Assembly: GCA_028284585.1 (NCBI GenBank)
Contig: JANQRK010000040.1
Coordinates: 1-64,000 of the forward strand
Direction: 5' to 3'
DNA: 64,000 nucleotides
Source: Chromatiales bacterium
GTDB lineage: Bacteria; Pseudomonadota; Gammaproteobacteria; Chromatiales; Chromatiaceae
Each line of letters starts with the position of its first letter. Position 1 is the stretch's first letter. The position numbers and the translations under genes were made by a program. This document shows positions 49,825-59,185 of the stretch, in pieces. The notes beneath the pieces were generated by a model, which saw only the letters and a program-made list of their open reading frames with translations, did not search any database and had not been told where the DNA came from.

Positions 49825-51900
49825 TCAAGGGCGTAATCGCAGAGATTGGTCAGGGCCCTCGCAAAGCGGCGCGGTGATTAACTCAACCTCGACTCTCCTT
49901 GTAAGTATCCCAAGACGTTCGTCGTAGGCCCCGCTTATCAATCGATCATTAAAACCACGCCCTCGCTCCATTGCGGATACGGTTTTCCATTCATGCATTT
50001 CGACGTCGAGATTGGGCGCCGTCAAGAGGCCTTTTACGACTCTAGCTCGACGATTAGCAATAGCAACATTCGCCTCATCAGGATCAGTGGCACCGTTACA
50101 ATAGGAGTACGCCCGCAAAGTGGAGGTGCTTGAGAAGCCCCTTACCCGAATCTTCGCAGGTATTATTTTTGAGGGCTGACCCATATCTGCACAAGCCGCG
50201 AGGTCGCTGGCCAGCCTTCTCAGAAAATTGGCATGCTCTGTAGGGTATGTTCCCTTCCAGTTTCCAAATTTGTCAGTATTCATGCAGGACGCCTCGGTCT
50301 CGAAAGGCACAATGAATGTCGCTAGAACGTCATCATCCGTGCGAGCAAGTATTGCTGCTCCGTTGTCTAACACGAACACCGTTGGATCATATACGCGAGA
50401 CTCAAAGCCAGGAATGGAGAAAATCCGCGTTACTTTGACGTCGCGATCCAACCAATTCCAGGTATCACTAAACAGTGAAGTAATTGCGGCAAGCACGCCG
50501 ACGACGGCCCCGGCTGCGCCTGCAGCAGCTGTAATTCGTTTAGGCCAAACAATCCACATGTCTGTTTCGCGACGAAACAATAGGAATAATGTGAGGATGA
50601 TTATTCCAATTGCAACAATCACTACACCGTTAGATAGAAATTCGTTCCCCCACACTTCTACCTTATCTACAATTTCCTCTACAACAGGATCAAGCGCAAT
50701 GATAGGTCGCGAGTTAGGGGAAGGTTGGTCTTGGTTGTCGAGATCGGAAGTATTTGCGGCGCCACCCATGAGCACCGCGTAACCCATCACCAAAAATGTT
50801 AATGCGAATCCGCCAAAGAATACTGGCATCAATTTCCCGTATCTTCTCCATGCAGGGCGACGCTCATCCGTGTAGAGCAGCGTTTCGAACTCGCGAATCG
50901 TTGTTTTTACACTCAACATTCTTTCCAATCTTCGTGATAGTCGTTCAGCACTATCTACGAGACTTTCGTTGCGTTTGTCCAACGAATAAAAGACAAATGT
51001 GATGAACAGTCCAACGACAATTATTGCGACGCCGACAAAATGGCCAACCTGAGAGCGAAGAATGGAGGCATCGGTAATCAACGCAACAAGAGCAGCGACC
51101 AAGGCAGCAGAGCCTAGCAAGTAAAATCTTAGAGATGTCATACGCTGACCGGCATAATATTTAAACATGTCCCTGGAATGGGAAAGCCCGTCAAATACAT
51201 ACTGCGTACCCAGCCTTCTCATCAGTTGTTTGTCGATGGAAGGATTAATGTTCCTAACGTAATCGAGAATATCAAGGGGGTTACCGATAGTCGGGATGTC
51301 TCCGTCTTCGACAGAAATGCCCCACCCCCATCTCGCTCCAAGAAACTCCACATCGGCCTTACACGCAGCTTCAACATCTGAATGCTGATCGCCAATAAAA
51401 AGTATCTCTGACGGCTGAATATTCAGGTGCTCAGCTACCTCCTGCAATGCAACGGATTTACTAAACTCGTCATAATCACTCTTCGTTGCAATTGCAGATC
51501 GCTCAAAGAATTTTTCAATGCGTTCCTCTCCAATCGCTTTCTCAACTATAGGACGCTCATTAGCCGTTACAATTCCCAGTTGAACATCGCATCTCGATAG
51601 TACGTCAAGCAAATCGTCTATTTCAGAAAACAGGGATAACTCAACCTCTTTGAATTCTCTCCCATAGTCTTCCGCTGCTTTCTTGGCATTTTCCTCCGAG
51701 AAGCCTACTGCTCGCAAGAAATTATGCATTGGACTGATTCGCATACCGGAACGAGCTACATCCGACTTGAACTCGTCTACATTTGGTATCTGCACATGTG
51801 GTTCGTACTCCTGTGCTTTTCTTCTACAAAACTTAAGATGAGCGTCAAGTGAATCAACTAGCACGCCATCAACATCAAAAATTATTGCTCTAATGGTCAT
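49825..51900 (-). CDS. HAD hydrolase fused to transmembrane region(s) and an OmpA-like C-terminal region
   Basis: IIFDVDGVLVDSLDAHLKFCRRKA..LGIVTANE..LFIGDQHSDVEAACKADVEFLG; TM pair around YYAGQRMTSLRFYLLGSAALVAALVAL; further TMs; C-term IRVRGFSSTSTLRAYSYCNGATDPDEANVAIANRRARVVKGLL. Confidence 0.82.
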   Translation of the reverse strand: MTIRAIIFDVDGVLVDSLDAHLKFCRRKAQEYEPHVQIPNVDEFKSDVARSGMRISPMHNFLRAVGFSEENAKKAAEDYGREFKEVELSLFSEIDDLLDVLSRCDVQLGIVTANERPIVEKAIGEERIEKFFERSAIATKSDYDEFSKSVALQEVAEHLNIQPSEILFIGDQHSDVEAACKADVEFLGARWGWGISVEDGDIPTIGNPLDILDYVRNINPSIDKQLMRRLGTQYVFDGLSHSRDMFKYYAGQRMTSLRFYLLGSAALVAALVALITDASILRSQVGHFVGVAIIVVGLFITFVFYSLDKRNESLVDSAERLSRRLERMLSVKTTIREFETLLYTDERRPAWRRYGKLMPVFFGGFALTFLVMGYAVLMGGAANTSDLDNQDQPSPNSRPIIALDPVVEEIVDKVEVWGNEFLSNGVVIVAIGIIILTLFLLFRRETDMWIVWPKRITAAAGAAGAVVGVLAAITSLFSDTWNWLDRDVKVTRIFSIPGFESRVYDPTVFVLDNGAAILARTDDDVLATFIVPFETEASCMNTDKFGNWKGTYPTEHANFLRRLASDLAACADMGQPSKIIPAKIRVRGFSSTSTLRAYSYCNGATDPDEANVAIANRRARVVKGLLTAPNLDVEMHEWKTVSAMERGRGFNDRLISGAYDERLGILTRRVEVELITAPLCEGPDQSLRLRP

Positions 51901-52156
51901 GGATTTTAGTACTCACGAGCATGGGAGATGTAGGATGAATCGAGTTTAGTCCGATCATGTCACTGGCGGAACTGTACCGGGATTCCACTAGTCCAAACTG
52001 CGATTACTTACCAAGGTGACCAGTCATTCTGACGATCCAGGGCGGTCGTTGCACCGGTTCCCCACTGGCAGGGTTTTCGAATCGCGATCAGTCACAATGG
52101 TTAGGAATACACCCAAATCAAGTAGACTACGAAATGGCCAGACATTTCCATAGAGC

Positions 52157-52570
52157 TTACGAGAGGATCTCGAAAGTCGTATGGCGGTGCCCTCGCTTGA
52201 TGCGGTAGCTTGAGAAATCGCCGCGATCGATGGTGAAAACCTTGCGTACCTTTAAGGTTTCCGCGAGCGCCACCAGTGACGCGTCAGCAAGATCCATGGG
52301 ATGATCTGCGTACTGCATCATCAGCTCGAACATCCTGGTCAAAATCTTGTCGTCGAGATACCAGATATTGAGTCCTTGGCCTGTGACAAAGTCCATCAGG
52401 CGTTGTGCGCCGATGCTGCCTGGGTCGAGCAGGTGAAAAGCTTCCGTGAGAACGGGAATCGTGGTGCACAAGGGTTCCTCAATACGCCTGAGCACGGCTA
52501 CACATCGTTTGTGATCTTGATCGGCAGGGTCGAAGAGCGCGACGAGTGGCCCGGTGTCGGCCAGAATCAT
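52157..52570 (-). CDS. PIN-domain toxin (VapC-like)
   Basis: MILADTGPLVALFDPADQDHKRC..MDLADASLVALAETLKVRKVFTIDRGDFSSYRIK. Confidence 0.9.
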   Translation of the reverse strand: MILADTGPLVALFDPADQDHKRCVAVLRRIEEPLCTTIPVLTEAFHLLDPGSIGAQRLMDFVTGQGLNIWYLDDKILTRMFELMMQYADHPMDLADASLVALAETLKVRKVFTIDRGDFSSYRIKRGHRHTTFEILS

Positions 52571-52833
52571 CTCTTGTGTTTCCGACCGATTGCTTCCTTG
52601 ATCGCAGACTTGGCGTGCCGGGCAGGCTCAATCGCGTAACCGCCCTCGCCAAGATCCAGCTCGCGGTAGATGGCAAAAGGATTGCGGGCAGCCTGCTGCA
52701 TTGCCTGTTCCTCGTAGGCACTCAGACCGCGCTTAAGAACCTCGGAAATCGACAACCCAGTAAATTTTTTCAACTTCGCTAGGGTCTTCTCAGCTTCGTC
52801 GTCGAGTCGCACAGTTCTGGTTCCCACTGCCAC
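52567..52833 (-). CDS. Ribbon-helix-helix antitoxin
   Basis: RTVRLDDEAEKTLAKLKKFTGLSISEVLKRGLSAYEEQ; overlaps the PIN gene by 4 bp. Confidence 0.85.
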   Translation of the reverse strand: MAVGTRTVRLDDEAEKTLAKLKKFTGLSISEVLKRGLSAYEEQAMQQAARNPFAIYRELDLGEGGYAIEPARHAKSAIKEAIGRKHKR

Positions 52834-52894
52834 TTGCCTCTAATTAGATGTAATACAAATGGTAATACAGGCGCGCGAACATCGCAACGTGTGG

Positions 52895-52981
52895 GCGAAA
52901 TCGTCGACAGCGCTCATCCCCATCGCCCGAACTCTGCGTAATCCGCAGAGAAACCACTTCGGGCAACAGTCCTGGCCGAAC
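52895..52981 (+). repeat. 87-bp divergent direct repeat, copy B (right of cargo)
   Basis: GCGAAATCGTCG..CGAACTCTGCGTAATCCGCAGAGAAACCACTTCGGGCAACAGTCCTGGCCGAAC; same spacing as copy A. Confidence 0.7.
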
Positions 52982-53517
52982 TACCTGCACGACATTTAAT
53001 TCGCTTTCTGACGGAATTTCCCGGTGCAGGACCTACAAGTAGCGGATTTTACAGGTTGTTTTCTTTGGGCTGTTCCGAACTGCGCTGCATAAAACCGCGC
53101 ATGTCGCCATGCGCGGCGGGCCATGGCCGAAGTCACCGTATCTCTCGGTCTATGCGGGATGCCTGTCGGACAGTGGAGTGGCATTCCCCGAAAGTTCACA
53201 AAGCCCTGGGTCAGCAGGATCGTGCCGTGGATCGTTGCCGATGCGCGATCAGGAATAGGGCGACCAATCGCATTTCTCATGGCGCATGACTGCACAAAGG
53301 GGCGCCGCCGGCTTCTGGTGACGGGCAACCAGCGGCTTGGAGACAAAGGCCAGAGGCCTTTCCAGAACCCCTTTCAATAGGATTCCGGAAAGGCCTCTCG
53401 CCCGACACGCTGGTGGCATGAGCCATGAGAATGCAAAAGATGCGGACATCGGCCCAATGGGGGTAGCCGATGTCCGCTTAGTGAAGACTCGAGCGCTTCA
53501 CGCTTTGTGCGTGGCGA

Positions 53518-53994
53518 TCACAACAGCCCACGCTCAGCGAACGAGGTAATCGAATCACCGACCACGAAGTGATCGAGTACCCGAACCTCGACCAGGGCGA
53601 GCGCTTCCCACAGCCGGCGGGTGATCGTCTGGTCCGCCTGGCTGGGCACGGCGACACCGGATGGATGATTGTGACAAAGCACCACGGCCGCGGCGTTGTG
53701 ATGCAGTGCTGCCTTGACCACCTCGCGTACATGTACCTGGGCGCCATCGATGGTGCCGCGGAACATCTCCTCGATAACGATCAGGCGATGCCGGTTGTCG
53801 AGAAACAGCACCGCGAATACCTCGTGCTCGCGTTCAGCGAAACGCACCCTCAGGAGCTTGCGCACCGCATCAGGTGACTCCAGGCAACTGCCGGCACGGT
53901 CGGTGCGGTATTTCAGGCGCTGCTCCAGCACATGGCAAGCATGGGCGATGAGTTGATCGTCGTCGAGTTCGATGACGGTTTTGGCGTTGGACAT
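53518..53994 (-). CDS. RadC/JAB (MPN+) domain protein
   Basis: [29 protein letters not shown] motif; start [13 protein letters not shown]. Confidence 0.9.
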   Translation of the reverse strand: MSNAKTVIELDDDQLIAHACHVLEQRLKYRTDRAGSCLESPDAVRKLLRVRFAEREHEVFAVLFLDNRHRLIVIEEMFRGTIDGAQVHVREVVKAALHHNAAAVVLCHNHPSGVAVPSQADQTITRRLWEALALVEVRVLDHFVVGDSITSFAERGLL

Positions 53995-54077
53995 GGAAAC
54001 CTCCAGGGAATACCGGGAGGCCGCCCACCGGGACCTGGTCCCGGTGGGGTTGATGATGTGGGTCCGGCCTTTCGGCC

Positions 54078-54123
54078 ACCTGTCTTCCGGATCCGAACAG
54101 GTTTGTCGCTTTGGCCGAGCGAC
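54078..54123 (-). promoter_or_regulatory. Tandem-hairpin leader motif, copy 1 (upstream of radC-like gene)
   Basis: ACCTGT-CTTCCGGATCCGA-ACAGGT-TT-GTCGCT-TTGGCCG-AGCGAC. Confidence 0.65.
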
Positions 54124-54269
54124 GCGGCAGAGAACCTTTGCGCAACACCTTCGGAGAAGGTGCTGTGCAAAGCGTTGCACCGCTGAGCGGTGCCTCGAAA
54201 TAGCGGGTCATGTGACTTCGCGTTCTTGAGGCAAGGCTGCCTACAACGATTGCGCAGGCATGGGATCGA

Positions 54270-54449
54270 TCACCAGCCGGCATACCAGTGCCCGCATGCA
54301 GGCCATGTGGTAGAGGGTGCCAGGTCCGCCAGCAACGGCTCGATGCGGTTGCCAGTTTCGCTGAGCGAAGACAGCCCGTTGAATCGGTGCCCGTCACCGG
54401 GAACGGGGCAGACGGCGATCTGATCAGCGATCTGGGTGAGTGATTTCAT
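54270..54449 (-). CDS. 59-aa hypothetical ORF
   Basis: MKSLTQIADQIAVCPVPGDGHRFNGLSSLSETGNRIEPLLADLAPSTTWPACGHWYAGW. Confidence 0.5.
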   Translation of the reverse strand: MKSLTQIADQIAVCPVPGDGHRFNGLSSLSETGNRIEPLLADLAPSTTWPACGHWYAGW

Positions 54450-54642
54450 GCTATTCCTCCGAATAAGCCCCACCACGGAAGCCCTCCGAAACGACCCCGG
54501 AGACGGTGGAGACGTTGCGGAGGGCTCCCGCAGCGGGATCGAACCTGGGAACACCATGCCCCAGCGGGACAGGTGTCCCCAGGGGGTGTGAAAGAAACCG
54601 GGTCCGCCCGGCTAGGTGAAGAATGGATCAAACCCGCAGGCC

Positions 54643-54691
54643 GCGCTTCTTCCTGATCCGAAAGCGCTTTGTCACTGACCACGAAGGTCAG
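54643..54691 (-). promoter_or_regulatory. Tandem-hairpin leader motif, copy 2
   Basis: GCGCTT-CTTCCTGATCCGA-AAGCGC-TTTGTCA-CTGACC-ACGAA-GGTCAG. Confidence 0.65.
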
Positions 54692-54831
54692 GCAACAAAC
54701 CAGTAAGCCGAGTTTAGCGTAACCGCCAGTAGAGTCGGACTGTGTCACCACTTTTTTCAACACCCTGGCAGGGCGCTCAAAAAAGGCCACCCGAAGGATC
54801 GCAAAGGGGATGGCATCTGTCGTGGTTTGTT

Positions 54832-55140
54832 TCAATGGATGGCCGGGGACGGGATCAGCAGATGACAGACGTCGGCTTGCACGTAGCCAAGGCGGCAGCG
54901 TACGCCGGTGTTGCGAACGACGCCGGCCTCCTCCAGTGCCGTGAGCAGTCCCTCGTTTTCGCCGTAGTCCTTGATCAGGACCTGGTCTTCGGCCAGCGGC
55001 ATCGTCGGCACGTTGATGGTCGCCGTGGCGAAGGGCTCGCCTCTGTCGTCGTGGAGCTGGATCGCCAGCCGGCCGTTGGCATAGCGACTGAATTGCAGCC
55101 GGCAGCGGGTGTTGAGAAAAGTCACAGTGTTGTAGGTCAT
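54832..55140 (-). CDS. DUF4313-like protein
   Basis: MTYNTVTFLNTRCRLQFSRYANGRLAIQLHDDRGEPFATATINVP. Confidence 0.7.
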   Translation of the reverse strand: MTYNTVTFLNTRCRLQFSRYANGRLAIQLHDDRGEPFATATINVPTMPLAEDQVLIKDYGENEGLLTALEEAGVVRNTGVRCRLGYVQADVCHLLIPSPAIH

Positions 55141-55175
55141 CGTATTTCGTTCCTTGCATGTCTTTGGGGTAAACG

Positions 55176-55243
55176 CCGCCTTGCCGGGTCCGAAGGTCCG
55201 GCAAGGCGGTGCGTGTTGTAAGAGAGCCCCGCGTGAGCGGGGC
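55176..55243 (-). promoter_or_regulatory. Two perfect hairpins in the leader of the DUF4313-like gene
   Basis: CCGCCTTGCCGG-gtccgaaggt-CCGGCAAGGCGG and GCCCCGC-gtga-GCGGGGC. Confidence 0.6.
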
Positions 55244-55249
55244 AGGGGA

Positions 55250-56050
55250 TCAGCCGGCCTTGAGGGCGGCAAACTCCTCGGTCAGGCGCCACAGCGCCCG
55301 GTTGAGTCGGACGTCTTCGTGGACGGAGTGGATGGCCCGGGTACGCACCCGGCGACCACCGCTTGAGCGGCCGCGCAGACCACCGCGTACCAGGTTCTCC
55401 TGCACGCGGTTCATGGTCAGCCACAGGCTGTCACCGGTGTCGGAGCCGCGCCGTGCACCGAGCAGTGCCTGCGGTTGGACGGGTGACCGCTGCTGCCAGT
55501 CGTCGCCATAGCGCAGTGCCAGCGCGGTGCGTGCGTAGAGGTCCTGTTCACCAGCGTCGAGGGTCAGGCCGTTGAAACGGTCGACACGCTCGACGAGCTG
55601 CGGGGTCTCGTCGACCAGGCTATAGACGCCCTCGATCACCGAGTTGACGACCTCGCGGCCATGGCGAAAGCGCATGCCGCCAGCCTTGCCGATCGGGGTC
55701 ACCATGCCGTTGCTGCAGACCAGGCGGAACAGCCCCAGGTCGAGTTGGAACGACGAACTGCCGTCATGCGAGTTGAGCAGCACCAGCTCGGTCACCGAGT
55801 CGCCGACCTGGGTCGGCTGCTCCTGGCGAAAACGCAGCATGTGGCGCTGGAAGCCGTGGCGTGCCTCGTCACGAACCCGCGACTGCCGGACCGCGACCGG
55901 AAACCAGCCTTCCTGCTCGATCGCCTCGACCAGGTCGATGGTGGGGACAAACCCGTACCGGTTGGTGACCCGGCCATGCGGCTTGGTCGCAAACACAGAA
56001 GGGGCAACGCGCTGAATCTGCGCGTGGGACAGTGCATTGTTGAGCATCAC
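55250..56050 (-). CDS. DUF932 family protein
   Basis: 266 aa; GRVTNRYGFVPTIDLVEAIEQEGWFPVAVRQSRVRDE..LVCSNGMV. Confidence 0.88.
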   Translation of the reverse strand: MMLNNALSHAQIQRVAPSVFATKPHGRVTNRYGFVPTIDLVEAIEQEGWFPVAVRQSRVRDEARHGFQRHMLRFRQEQPTQVGDSVTELVLLNSHDGSSSFQLDLGLFRLVCSNGMVTPIGKAGGMRFRHGREVVNSVIEGVYSLVDETPQLVERVDRFNGLTLDAGEQDLYARTALALRYGDDWQQRSPVQPQALLGARRGSDTGDSLWLTMNRVQENLVRGGLRGRSSGGRRVRTRAIHSVHEDVRLNRALWRLTEEFAALKAG

Positions 56051-56146
56051 GTTCTCCAGAATGCCGGATCACGCCCGCCCTGCCGGGGTGACGTTCCCCG
56101 GTGAGGTGAAAGACAAAGGTGGATCGTTGGATTCAGCCGCGTGGCC

Positions 56147-56192
56147 GCCTGTCTTCCGAATCCGGACAGGCTTGTCGCTTTAACCGAGCGAC
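56147..56192 (-). promoter_or_regulatory. Tandem-hairpin leader motif, copy 3 (upstream of DUF932 gene)
   Basis: GCCTGT-CTTCCGAATCCGG-ACAGGC-TT-GTCGCT-TTAACCG-AGCGAC. Confidence 0.65.
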
Positions 56193-56205
56193 ACCGGTGT
56201 GAAAC

Positions 56206-56823
56206 TCATCCCGGCCCGATCCGGTTGGACGCGGCCAGCCAGATACGCCCGGCCACCCGCGTCAGGTGATAGACCCCCAGCGGGATCCCTGCGCCGAGGA
56301 TGACCGCCAGCACCATGCCCGTCACGGCGGTATCGCCTTGCGGGGGCCAGAAGGCCCAGACGTTCAGCGCAATCGAAATCGCGATGGTCGAGACGACATA
56401 GCGGTGCGCGTAGCCGGCAACGCGGATGTTTGGGAAGGTCGCCAGCACGATCAGCGCGACCTCGCTGGCGACCATGCCGACGTCGATTGCGATCGCCAGT
56501 GCCCAGGCCGACCAAGCGGCGCTGTGGGTGATCTCGCGGATACCGGACGCCAGATGCTCCAGCGAGACGCCGAGCATGATGGTCACCACGGTGCCGAGCG
56601 CAACGACCAGGTGCCGACCAAGGCGCTGCTCGGCCTCGGTCAGGCGGGGAACCTTGTCTCTGGCCCGGCCGCGCGATCGTGGCGCTGCCTTCTTCTTCGC
56701 CACAGCGGGCTTCGGCTTGGCGGCTGCAATTTTCGGCGAAGTCACCGGTGCCGGTATGTCGGCCGGTTCGCCAAAGGTCTGCAGCGCACGAACGGTTCTG
56801 GTTGCTCCGGTTGTCATCGTCAT
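56206..56823 (-). CDS. Membrane protein, hypothetical
   Basis: MTMTTGATRTVRALQTFGEPAD..; basic linker then several TMs. Confidence 0.7.
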   Translation of the reverse strand: MTMTTGATRTVRALQTFGEPADIPAPVTSPKIAAAKPKPAVAKKKAAPRSRGRARDKVPRLTEAEQRLGRHLVVALGTVVTIMLGVSLEHLASGIREITHSAAWSAWALAIAIDVGMVASEVALIVLATFPNIRVAGYAHRYVVSTIAISIALNVWAFWPPQGDTAVTGMVLAVILGAGIPLGVYHLTRVAGRIWLAASNRIGPG

Positions 56824-57217
56824 ATCCTGGTTGGTAAGGGATGGGCTGGCGCTCAACGCTGCACCCGGAAGAGGGTGCAGGGTTGAACGCTCCGCTGGCG
56901 GAGTAGTTGCGTTGAGGAAGTGCCGGTCCCGCACTAGAGATTGCAGGGCCGGGTGGTCTCAGTAGGTAAGGCACAGCAGCAGGTGGCCGTTGGCCGGTGG
57001 TGGCTCGAGCTGGCCGAGCCGTCCGTCAGCCAGTGCGGCATACCTCCGCTCCAGCCTGTCGAGTATCACCATGGTGGCCTCGACCGACGGTGCGTCGGCA
57101 ATGAGCCTCTTGGTGGAAACGACCCCCTGCAGTTAGCCGAAGACCTCAGCGCACTGAAGTGGGTCCGTGGTCAACTGCCATTGGCCGTTACGAAAAACTG
57201 CTGACGTGAAAGACTGC

Positions 57218-57418
57218 TTAGTAGCGTCCGCCGACCGTATAGGCGGCGGGGTAGATGCGGCTGATCGAGAACTGCCCGGCATACTGACCGGGCAAATACT
57301 CCTCGATGCCCTCCTTGATGTTGAACTCACCTATCTCGGTGGTCAGGCGCCCGACGTTGAAATCGTCGTTGCGCCCGTTGATTGTCTTGACCGTGATGGT
57401 CCCTGTGAGGTTGATCAT
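57218..57418 (-). pseudogene. DUF3275 protein, apparently truncated
   Basis: MINLTGTITVKTINGRNDDFNVGRLTTEIGEFNIKEGIEEYLPGQYAGQFSISRIYPAAYTVGGRY*. Confidence 0.7.
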
Positions 57419-57525
57419 GCGTGAACTTCGAAAGTGCCGGAGACCACGCAGCGCCCTGACGGGATGCGTGGCCCCGGCAGGGTTGAGAACAGACAAAGCG
57501 CCAAGACGCTTCGCGGTGATGCGGG

Positions 57526-57969
57526 TCAGGCCGCTGCGGATTCGCTATCCGCGGCGTCAGTACTGCCGGTACCTGACGATGATGGCGCAGAGTAGACGAG
57601 CCGACCGTCGACCCTCACCCAATCGATGCGCAGCAAGCGCGCCTTGAGTGAGACGCCGGTGGTGCCGGCCTTGGCACCCTTCTCGTAGGTAAAGGGCTCC
57701 GGGTAGAGGTCGCCCAGCTTGAAGGCGACGAGCACCTTGCGCTCGCCATCGACGTGCTTCTTCGCATGTGCGATCACGCGTTGCGCCTCGGCGCCGACGA
57801 CACGGCAGTCGAAACGGGTTCGCTGGACGTTCTCGGCCGAGCCAAAGATCGCGGCGATATCGGTCGCCCAAAATGGCTCAGAGCGGGCTGGCTTCACTTC
57901 GCGGATGCGATTGAGATAACCGATGCCCTGGATGTGAAGGTCGAAGTACTTGGTTTCGCTTTGAGTCAT
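57526..57969 (-). CDS. DUF3577 / STY4534-type ICE replication-associated protein
   Basis: YFDLHIQGIGYLNRIREVKPARSEPFWATDIAAIFGSAENVQRTRFDCRVVG. Confidence 0.88.
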   Translation of the reverse strand: MTQSETKYFDLHIQGIGYLNRIREVKPARSEPFWATDIAAIFGSAENVQRTRFDCRVVGAEAQRVIAHAKKHVDGERKVLVAFKLGDLYPEPFTYEKGAKAGTTGVSLKARLLRIDWVRVDGRLVYSAPSSSGTGSTDAADSESAAA

Positions 57970-58172
57970 GGTGTTCTCCTTGAGTAAACGAAGGGAAACA
58001 CCACGCACAATGCGACCCGTCAGGGATGGTGTTTCCCTGTGGGGGTGAATGACAGCCGCAGTGCGGCATTACTGGGTTTATGCGGTTCCGCCTGATTGGA
58101 ATCAGCGGAAGCACTAGGGAACGGGGACTGATCCCGGTTGGATTTTATGGATAGATCGAAGGCCTGAGACCT

Positions 58173-58221
58173 GCCTCTTCTCGCGATCTGCAGAGGCTTT
58201 TCGGATGCCACTGGAAGTGGC
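58173..58221 (-). promoter_or_regulatory. Tandem-hairpin leader motif, copy 4 (divergent; upstream of DUF3577 gene)
   Basis: GCCTCT-TCTCGCGATCTGC-AGAGGC-TTTTCGGAT-GCCACT-GGA-AGTGGC. Confidence 0.5.
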
Positions 58222-58499
58222 CGCACGAAAATGAAGTCGATGAGTCAATCTTATGCGGGATGTGCTGAGTGTCAAGGCCTTCGGCGGGCATTGTGATAAT
58301 TCTTGGAGACACAGGGACTTGGCAGTGTCTGCGCGCCTGTTCTCGGGATGCTGCTGTCGATCCGTGCTGTGAAGTGCGATGACAATGGACGGACGAGTCG
58401 ACCTTTGCGTACTCGGCGAAAGCCGGCTTGAGGTTAGTGGATGCGCTGAGGATACATGGGGAAATCCGGGAATATGGGCTTTATGCGACCTATACCCGA

Positions 58500-58920
58500 C
58501 TTATTGCCTGAATGCTCAGTGACCGGGGCGATGCCGATTCAGGGCCGCGGTGAGGCGGTTGGTAAAGCGCACCTTGTCGGCGACGAGTGTACGGCGTTGC
58601 TCGACCAGGCTGGCCAGGGCACAGACCTCGGGGCGTTCGGGTATCCAAGGGTTGAACTGCTCGGGATGACGCGAGACGAGGTCAAGGAGGAGTTGAGCAG
58701 CGCATGGATCAAGGGCACCTTACGTGACTCGATGCAAACGGCGACCTGCTGATGGGGAAAGCGCTGCTGCATGTCGTTGGCCCAGTCATCGAGGCCTGGG
58801 GGTTATGGGCCATGACACTGAAATCCACGCTATCGGAACCGTTCTCTCGCAGACACGGATCGTGTTTTTTGTCGGCCCAGTCGATGCCGACGATCGCGGC
58901 GAAGTGATCGAGTGATGTCA
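58500..58920 (-). pseudogene. IS110-family transposase N-terminal remnant, frameshifted
   Basis: MTSLDHFAAIVGIDWADKKHDPCLRENGS..WANDMQQRFPHQQVAVCIESRKVPLIHALL..HPEQFNPWIPERPEVCALASLVEQRRTLVADKVRFTNRLTAALNRH. Confidence 0.8.
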
Positions 58921-59185
58921 TGGCAAGGCCTCCTGCGCTACCGTTTGAGAGGGATAGGCGTGCCGATTTCTGCGAAGGCTTTATAGGGAGCACCTGCGAG
59001 GCGGTTCCTGAGTATTCGTTGTTGAAATCGGCGACACTTGCTGGGTCGACGGTATGTCAGTGAGCATCGTATGTTTGGGCGTTCAATAGTCGTCCCCAGT
59101 AGGTGCCTGTCCCACCATCGAGCATAGGAAAGCAGAACAATGGCTATGGACGGACCATCTATAAATAATTTAGGAGGAGTTAGAG

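Noticed and set aside
53350-53479. Perfect hairpins AGAGGCCTTTCC..GGAAAGGCCTCT and GCGGACATCGGC..GCCGATGTCCGC
   Set aside because: Downstream of the radC-like gene; consistent with terminators or intergenic palindromes, not enough to claim more.
54078-58221. CRISPR array or simple MITE family
   Set aside because: Copies are far apart with different stems, no regular spacers and no flanking duplications seen; each sits in a gene leader.
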